DNA of 10,376 bases from contig USCW01000044.1 of NCBI GenBank assembly GCA_900553315.1, positions 1 to 10,376 of the forward strand, written 5' to 3'. Each line of letters opens with the position of its first letter. The stretch's first letter is position 1. Of the stretch, positions 1 to 4,552 are shown piece by piece. Source of the stretch: an uncultured Eubacteriales bacterium. GTDB taxonomy: Bacteria; Bacillota; Clostridia; Christensenellales; Aristaeellaceae. The position numbers were made by a program, and so were the translations under genes. The notes under the pieces are model-generated. The model made no database searches and was not told where the DNA came from. It was given only the letters and a program-made list of their open reading frames with translations.

Positions 1-50
1 AGGGAGCGCGAGGGAGGGGCTTCTTGAAAAGAAGCCGCCTCCCTCGCAGT
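1..50 (-). repeat. Hairpin repeat, subfamily A (copy 1), after ileS
   Basis: The arms lie at 8-25 and 29-47 with a 3-base loop. They pair completely except for one extra C in one arm, at the junction between the outer GC-rich part (GCGAGGGAGG) and the inner part (GCTTCTT). Read on the minus strand, the hairpin starts 17 bases after the ileS stop codon and is followed by the tag GCTCCCT, which runs off the window edge. The same outer arm and tag occur at 10258-10307 after the glucokinase gene. There is no T-run after the stem, so it is not a textbook intrinsic terminator. It could still define or protect the 3' end of ileS mRNA, or be a dispersed non-coding element. The structure is certain; the function is not known. 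Confidence 0.85.
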
Positions 51-64
51 ACCTTCCAACTTTT

Positions 65-3000
65 TTACTTGCGGATCGCAAGCGTTGCCTTTTCGCCGTT
101 GATGTCCCAGTCCTTGGCGACCCAGCCGTCCTCGGCTGCTGCGCGGTTCAGGGAAACGGCAAGAACACCGTTCATAATCATGTCGCGGCCCTGCTCAATG
201 GCATTGGCCAGCTTGTCTCCGCAGACGTAACGAACCTCAATACGATCCGTTACATCGAAATCGGCCTCCTTGCGCATGGTCTGTACCTTGCTGACCACCT
301 CGCGGGCATAGCCCTCAGCCACCAGCGCGTCGGTCAGGTTCGTGTCCAGCACCACCGTCACGCCCTTGTCCTGCTGCGCCATGAAGCCCGGCTTCTGCGT
401 CGGCTCCGTCAGCACGTCGCCGGCCTCCAGTACCACCTGCGTGCCCTCCACGTCAAAGGTCACAGTCTGACCCGCGTTGAAGGCGTCCACCACTTCGTTG
501 CCGTCCATGGTTTGCAGGTGCTGACCGATCTTGCCCAACAGCTTGCCGTACTTCGGGCCCAGCGTGCGCATCTGAGGCTTCAGCTTGTAGGAGGTGAAGG
601 CACGGGCGTCCTCGGTAAAGATGACCTGCTTCACGTTCAGCTCATCCTTGCACAGATCGCTGTAATCGCTCTCGAAGCTCGCGCCCTTCACATACAGGGC
701 GGCAGCGGGCTGACGCACCTTCATATTGGCGGCGTTGCGGCAGGCACGGCCTAGCTGCACAACCTCCAGCAGCGCCTCCATCTGCTCCTCCATGTGCTTA
801 TCCACGTATTGCTCCTCGCAGGTCGGGAAATCACACAGGTGGACGCTCTCCGGCGCACCGGGTACGTTGTTGACCACCAGATTCTGATAGATCTCTTCCG
901 CCATGAAGGGCACAAAGGGCGCGATCACCTTGCTCAGTGTCACCAGCACATGATACAGCGTGGCGAAGGCCGCTTCCTTGTCGCCCGCCATGCCCTTGCC
1001 CCAGAAGCGCTCGCGGCCGCGGCGGACATACCAGTTGGACAGCTCATCCACGAAGTCCTGAATCGCACCGGCGGGCTCGGGGATGCGGTAGGCCGTCAGG
1101 TCAGCGTCCACCTTGGCAACCAGACTGTTCAGCTTGGACAGAATCCACTTGTCCATCAGGCTCAGCTGCACCTTGTCCAAGGGATGCGCCACGGGGTCGA
1201 AACCGTCGATCTGCGCATACATGGCGAAGAACGCATACACGTTTTGCAGCGTGCCGAGGAACTTGCGCTGCCCCTCCTGCACGGCGGCCTCGGAGAAGCG
1301 CTTGGGCAGCCACGGCGCGGTGGTGGTATAGAAGTACCAGCGCAGCGCGTCCGCGCCGAACTTATCCAGCATCACGAAGGGATCGACCACGTTGCCCAGA
1401 TGCTTGGACATCTTGTGACCTTCCGCGTCCTGCACGTGACCCATGACGATGCAGTTTTCAAAGGGCGCACGGTCGAACAGCACCGTGGAGATGGCCTCCA
1501 GCGTGTAGAACCAGCCGCGGGTCTGGTCAATGGCCTCGGAAATGAAGTTTGCGGGATAATTCTTCTCGAAAACTTCCTTATTTTCAAAGGGATAATGCCA
1601 CTGGGCGAAGGGCATGGAGCCGGAATCGTACCAGCAGTCGATCACATCATGAACGCGGTGCATTTCGCCGCCGCACTTTTCGCAGCGGAGCGTCACCTCG
1701 TCGATATAGGGGCGGTGCAGCTCGATGTCCGGGCCGGGATCCTTCACGGCCATCTTGCGCAGCTCCTCAATGGAACCCACCACATGCACATGACCGCATT
1801 CGCAGGTCCACACGGGCAGGGGCGTGCCCCAGTAGCGCTCGCGGCTCAGACCCCAGTCAATGACGTTCTCAAGGAAGTTGCCCATCCGGCCTTCCTTGAT
1901 GTGATCGGGCATCCAGTTGATGGTGCGGTTGTTGCGCACCAGATGATCCCGCACGGCGGTCATCTTGATGTACCACGTGGGGCGGGGATAATACAGCAGG
2001 GGCGTATCGCAGCGCCAGCAGAAGGGATAATCATGGGCGAAGGGAATCGCCGCGAACAGCAGTCCGCGCTCCTTCAAATCGTCCAGCACCATAGGATCGG
2101 CCTTTTTGACGAACACGCCCGGCCACTTGGTCTCCTTGGACAGACAGCCCTGCGTGTCCACCAGATTAACGAAAGCAATGCCGTTCTGCTTGCAGACGCG
2201 GTTGTCGTCCTCACCATAGGCAGGTGCAATATGGACGATGCCGGTGCCGTCCTCCATCGTGACGTAGTTATCCGCCACCACGACCCAAGCCTTGCCGCCC
2301 TCGGGCTCCACGAAATGATACAGGGGCTCGTACTCCATGCCCACAAGGCTCTGACCCACCATTTCCTCGTGAACGTCCACTTCCTTGCCCTCGAAGACCT
2401 TCTCCACCAGCGCCTTGGCCATGATATAGTCCTCGCCTTCGCAGGTGAAGCGCACATAGGTCGCGCCGGGGTTCACGCACAGCGCCAGGTTGCTGGGCAG
2501 CGTCCACGGGGTGGTCGTCCATGCAAGGAAGGAGGTGTTCTCCATGCCCTTTACGTGGAAGCGGGCAATGGCGGAGACTTCCTTCACATTCTTGTAGCCC
2601 TGCGCCACCTCGTGGCTGGACAGGGCGGTGCCGCAGCGGGGGCAGTAGGGCGCGATCTTGTGACCAAGATACAGCATTCCCTTCTCCCAGATCTGCTTCA
2701 GGCTCCACCATTCGCTCTCGATATAGTCGTTATGATAGGTCACGTAGGGGTGCTCCATGTCCACCCAGTAGCCTACCTGATCGCTCATCTTTTCCCACTC
2801 GTGCAGATACTTCCACACGCTCTTCTTGCACTCGCCGATGAAGGGCTCAATGCCGTACTGCTCGATTTGCGGCTTGCCGTCCAAACCCAGCAGCTTTTCG
2901 ACCTCCAGCTCCACGGGCAGACCATGGGTGTCCCAGCCGGCCTTACGGGTCACGTTCTTGCCCTTCATGGTCCAGAAGCGGGGGAACAGATCCTTAATGA

Positions 3001-3190
3001 CGCGGGTCTCGATGTGGCCGATATGAGGCTTGCCGTTGGCCGTTGGCGGGCCATCAAAGAAAGTGAAGTGCTCCTTGCTGTCGTCGCGCAGGGCGAAGGA
3101 CTTATGCACGATGTCCTTGTCCTTCCACAGCTGCGCCACGTCCCGCTCACGGGCAACGAAATTCAGGTCTGTAGAAACCTTGTTGTACAT
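65..3190 (-). CDS. ileS: Isoleucyl-tRNA synthetase, type 2-like
   Basis: This 1041-residue cytoplasmic class I synthetase activates isoleucine with ATP and charges tRNA(Ile). Visible motifs in order: HIGH at residues 56-59, GWDTHGLPVE at 85-94, a CPRC cluster at 183-186, the editing-domain threonine motif WTTTPWTLPSN at 224-234, GTGIVHIAPAYGEDD at 315-329, CWRC at 391-394, WGLSRERYWGTPLP at 446-459, DQTRGWFYT at 555-563, and KMSKH (KMSKS-type loop) at 593-597. The C-terminal end has no Cys-rich zinc finger. Together with the overall motif style, this fits the type 2 (eukaryote-like) bacterial IleRS, a class known for natural mupirocin tolerance; tolerance here is inference. The ATG start at 3188-3190 is set by AAAGGAGG at 3199-3206 with an 8-base spacer. 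The open frame continues upstream to 3577, but that part is T-box leader and promoter, not protein. The gene is probably transcribed alone. Confidence 0.97.
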   Translation of the reverse strand: MYNKVSTDLNFVARERDVAQLWKDKDIVHKSFALRDDSKEHFTFFDGPPTANGKPHIGHIETRVIKDLFPRFWTMKGKNVTRKAGWDTHGLPVELEVEKLLGLDGKPQIEQYGIEPFIGECKKSVWKYLHEWEKMSDQVGYWVDMEHPYVTYHNDYIESEWWSLKQIWEKGMLYLGHKIAPYCPRCGTALSSHEVAQGYKNVKEVSAIARFHVKGMENTSFLAWTTTPWTLPSNLALCVNPGATYVRFTCEGEDYIMAKALVEKVFEGKEVDVHEEMVGQSLVGMEYEPLYHFVEPEGGKAWVVVADNYVTMEDGTGIVHIAPAYGEDDNRVCKQNGIAFVNLVDTQGCLSKETKWPGVFVKKADPMVLDDLKERGLLFAAIPFAHDYPFCWRCDTPLLYYPRPTWYIKMTAVRDHLVRNNRTINWMPDHIKEGRMGNFLENVIDWGLSRERYWGTPLPVWTCECGHVHVVGSIEELRKMAVKDPGPDIELHRPYIDEVTLRCEKCGGEMHRVHDVIDCWYDSGSMPFAQWHYPFENKEVFEKNYPANFISEAIDQTRGWFYTLEAISTVLFDRAPFENCIVMGHVQDAEGHKMSKHLGNVVDPFVMLDKFGADALRWYFYTTTAPWLPKRFSEAAVQEGQRKFLGTLQNVYAFFAMYAQIDGFDPVAHPLDKVQLSLMDKWILSKLNSLVAKVDADLTAYRIPEPAGAIQDFVDELSNWYVRRGRERFWGKGMAGDKEAAFATLYHVLVTLSKVIAPFVPFMAEEIYQNLVVNNVPGAPESVHLCDFPTCEEQYVDKHMEEQMEALLEVVQLGRACRNAANMKVRQPAAALYVKGASFESDYSDLCKDELNVKQVIFTEDARAFTSYKLKPQMRTLGPKYGKLLGKIGQHLQTMDGNEVVDAFNAGQTVTFDVEGTQVVLEAGDVLTEPTQKPGFMAQQDKGVTVVLDTNLTDALVAEGYAREVVSKVQTMRKEADFDVTDRIEVRYVCGDKLANAIEQGRDMIMNGVLAVSLNRAAAEDGWVAKDWDINGEKATLAIRK

Positions 3191-3198
3191 GGGGTGAA

Positions 3199-3206
3199 CC
3201 TCCTTT
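3199..3206 (-). promoter_or_regulatory. Ribosome binding site of ileS
   Basis: AAAGGAGG on the minus strand, 8 bases before the ATG at 3190. It decides the start, because the reading frame stays open for another 129 codons upstream through the leader RNA. Confidence 0.93.
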
Positions 3207-3248
3207 GTCAATGCTTGGCAGACTGCCTGCTCCGGGACGTTTTCCCAA

Positions 3249-3276
3249 TAAAAAAACGCCCCAGGACTTTCCTGGG
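3249..3276 (-). terminator. T-box-controlled terminator before ileS
   Basis: On the minus strand, CCCAGGA (3276-3270) pairs with TCCTGGG (3266-3260) around a 3-base loop. CG and a run of seven T (3256-3250) follow. This is a standard intrinsic terminator inside the leader. Its 5' arm overlaps CGTCCC (3279-3274), the sequence expected to pair with the T-box in the antiterminator, so the two structures exclude each other. Transcription should stop here when tRNA(Ile) is charged. Confidence 0.93.
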
Positions 3277-3495
3277 ACGGATGCTGTCGATCCGCGGTAC
3301 CACCCAAGGTTGACGGCACGCACGCGCCGTCCACTCTCGCGCTCTGTATCGGGAGCTCCCGGGCCTCTCTCCGCCTGTGCCTCGAAAGGTCTCGCTCCGG
3401 GGTGATCCGCTCTGCGCATCGCTTCACCGGGCTTGCACCATGCCCCGGCTCGCTTCGAAGCTCCTCGCCGCCGTCCCCATCCTTGCGAACGTTAT
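3249..3495 (-). promoter_or_regulatory. T-box riboswitch leader, isoleucine-specific
   Basis: The minus strand carries the T-box core TGGGTGGTACCGCGG (3306-3292), followed by the antiterminator partner CGTCCC and a terminator. Upstream is a Stem I-like domain: a distal CCGGG/CCCGG helix enclosing GGTGCAAG, flanked by GCTTC/GAAGC pairing. On its 3' side lies GGATCACCCCGGAG. The triplet ATC at 3406-3404, followed by A, sits where the specifier codon is expected and reads isoleucine, matching the downstream gene. Uncharged tRNA(Ile) should pair with the specifier and, through its NCCA end, with the T-box bulge, letting RNA polymerase read into ileS. The core and terminator are certain; the exact specifier is read by eye. 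The upstream limit is the predicted transcription start. Confidence 0.93.
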
Positions 3496-3502
3496 CATCC
3501 CT

Positions 3503-3530
3503 ATTATAATATTTTTCTGCCAAAAGTAAA
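3503..3530 (-). promoter_or_regulatory. SigA-type promoter of the ileS leader
   Basis: On the minus strand, a -35 box TTTACT (3530-3525) and a perfect -10 box TATAAT (3508-3503) are separated by 16 bases. The start of transcription should be near 3495, just before the T-box Stem I. Its position shows that the open frame reaching 3577 cannot be the ileS start. Confidence 0.85.
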
Positions 3531-3535
3531 GGGGA

Positions 3536-3558
3536 TTTTGCCAGCGTTTTCGGCAAAA
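3536..3558. repeat. Inverted repeat just upstream of the ileS -35 box
   Basis: TTTTGCC (3536-3542) and GGCAAAA (3552-3558) form a perfect 7-bp inverted repeat with a 9-base centre, ending 5 bases from the ileS -35 hexamer. A further partial half-site (TTTTGGCA, minus strand) lies inside the promoter. It could be a protein binding site or a weak terminator for transcripts arriving from the AraC gene. No T-run follows the second arm on the minus strand, so I prefer binding site or chance. Confidence 0.4.
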
Positions 3559-3634
3559 GAAGGCAAGACTTTTTCATCTCCGTACCAATGCGGCGCTTAA
3601 CGGTCTGCTGAAAGCGCTGTCCCGCGCAGGATAT

Positions 3635-4411
3635 TTACCGCTGCCGCACGTACTGCTTGGGGCTGACCCCCGCCACCTGCCGGAACTGCCGAATAAAGTG
3701 GTACACGCTGGCATAGCCCAGCTGGGCGGCGGTCTCGGTGACGGAGTTGTTTTGCCACAGGAGGGCCTTCGCCTTTTCCACCCGCATGAGGATCACGTCC
3801 TGCCGGGGCGCAATGTCAAAGGCGGCCTTGTACAGCGCGTGGAGCCGGGAGGGGCTGAGATTCAGCTCCGCCGCGATTTTTTGCACCGACCAGTCCTGTT
3901 CCGGAGCCGCAAGCATCTGCGTCCGCATCCGCCGCAGCGCCTCCGCCGTCTCCTGACTCAAGGGAATACGCGGCGCACCGGCGCTCAGACTCTGCACCGC
4001 ACGGATGAACAGCTCCCGCAGCTTGACCTCCGCCAGCTGGGGCCACAGGGGGCGTCGGGCGAAGAACTCCGTCTCCAGCAAGCCCGTGATCTCGCTGATG
4101 GCCGCCGCCACACCGGGATGATACAGCGTATCCGCCCGCAGACCGTATTCCTCCATCAGCCCGGCCACGTCCCCGGTCAGGTGCATCCAATCGTGGATCA
4201 GCTCTTCTCGGCTGACAAAGCCGTGCGGACAGTCGGGGGAGAAAACGATCAGCGAGCCGGGCTCCGCCTGTACGGTCGCACCGCGAATGTTCAGCGTCAC
4301 CGGGGTCAGAAAATGCAGCAGAATATAGCAGCCCGCACCCGTGGGCCGGTTCAGCGAAAAACCCGCCTTTTCGTGCCAGCGCTGGCGCACCAGCTCCACC
4401 GTCACCTGCAC
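3635..4411 (-). CDS. AraC-family transcriptional regulator
   Basis: This is a 258-residue DNA-binding protein. Residues about 15-80 look like the cupin-type sugar-sensing domain of AraC proteins (motif AEPGSLIVFSPDCPHGF at 49-65). The C-terminal 90 residues form the double helix-turn-helix: first helix pair about 174-195 (WSVQKIAAELNLSPSRLHALY), second about 222-243. The family signature GYASVYHFIRQFRQVAGVSPKQY (232-254) is intact. The GTG start at 4411 is chosen because AAAGGAG lies 9 bases upstream. An in-frame TTG at 4444 falls between the -35 and -10 boxes of the gene's own promoter and cannot be in the message. The gene diverges from the family 2 glycoside hydrolase 141 bases away, so it probably activates that gene in response to a sugar, and may control itself. 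The ligand cannot be read from the sequence. No clear terminator lies between this gene and the ileS promoter. Confidence 0.92.
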   Translation of the reverse strand: MQVTVELVRQRWHEKAGFSLNRPTGAGCYILLHFLTPVTLNIRGATVQAEPGSLIVFSPDCPHGFVSREELIHDWMHLTGDVAGLMEEYGLRADTLYHPGVAAAISEITGLLETEFFARRPLWPQLAEVKLRELFIRAVQSLSAGAPRIPLSQETAEALRRMRTQMLAAPEQDWSVQKIAAELNLSPSRLHALYKAAFDIAPRQDVILMRVEKAKALLWQNNSVTETAAQLGYASVYHFIRQFRQVAGVSPKQYVRQR

Positions 4412-4420
4412 AGCGTCCAT

Positions 4421-4427
4421 CTCCTTT
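4421..4427 (-). promoter_or_regulatory. Ribosome binding site fixing the araC-type GTG start
   Basis: AAAGGAG on the minus strand, 9 bases before GTG (4411-4409). An ATG directly after the site (4420) is too close to be used. The predicted transcription start is near 4428, so the leader is only about 17 bases and begins almost at this site. Confidence 0.8.
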
Positions 4428-4434
4428 AAGAGAC

Positions 4435-4463
4435 AGGATAGCAAAGGCAGTAGAAAATGTCAA
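4435..4463 (-). promoter_or_regulatory. Promoter of the AraC-family gene
   Basis: On the minus strand, a perfect -35 box TTGACA (4463-4458) and a -10 box TATCCT (4440-4435) are separated by the ideal 17 bases. It stands back to back with the hydrolase promoter, with 20 bp between the two -35 boxes. That leaves room for a shared regulator site. Confidence 0.85.
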
Positions 4464-4483
4464 CTTTTGAGGAGTATCACGGA

Positions 4484-4512
4484 TTGCCAACCGGGCGGAA
4501 GCCGCCCATAAT
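4484..4512 (+). promoter_or_regulatory. Promoter of the glycoside hydrolase gene
   Basis: A -35 box TTGCCA (4484-4489) and a -10 box CATAAT (4507-4512) lie 17 bases apart, with transcription expected to start near 4519. Both boxes deviate from consensus, as expected for an activator-dependent promoter. The spacer is almost entirely filled by an inverted repeat (4493-4507). Confidence 0.72.
4493..4507. repeat. Inverted repeat in the hydrolase promoter spacer; possible operator
   Basis: GGGCGG and CCGCCC form a perfect 6-bp inverted repeat around AAG, lying between the -35 and -10 boxes of the hydrolase promoter and touching the -10 box. Repressor sites often sit here. AraC activators usually bind direct repeats upstream of -35, so this site would more naturally belong to another regulator. 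It may also be chance in GC-rich DNA. Confidence 0.45.
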
Positions 4513-4535
4513 AAAGCCATCAACCATGACCTGAC

Positions 4536-4542
4536 AAGGAGG
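4536..4542 (+). promoter_or_regulatory. Ribosome binding site of the glycoside hydrolase gene
   Basis: AAGGAGG, a perfect anti-16S match, 10 bases before the ATG at 4553. It supports that ATG over the second in-frame ATG at 4562. Confidence 0.9.
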
Positions 4543-4552
4543 TTATTTCTCT

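Noticed and set aside
794..3313. Long plus-strand open frame opposite ileS
   Set aside because: It is a GC-rich shadow of ileS, His/Leu/Gly-rich, with no ribosome binding site and no recognisable domain.
3191..3577. 129-residue N-terminal extension of IleRS in an open frame
   Set aside because: It covers the T-box leader, its terminator and the promoter. A strong ribosome binding site and the normal IleRS N-terminus lie at 3190.
3609..3622. cre-like sequence TGAAAGCGCTGTCC
   Set aside because: It matches 12 of 14 positions of a common CcpA-site consensus, but lies about 80 bases upstream of the ileS -35 box and downstream of the AraC-family gene, where a catabolite site has no obvious target.
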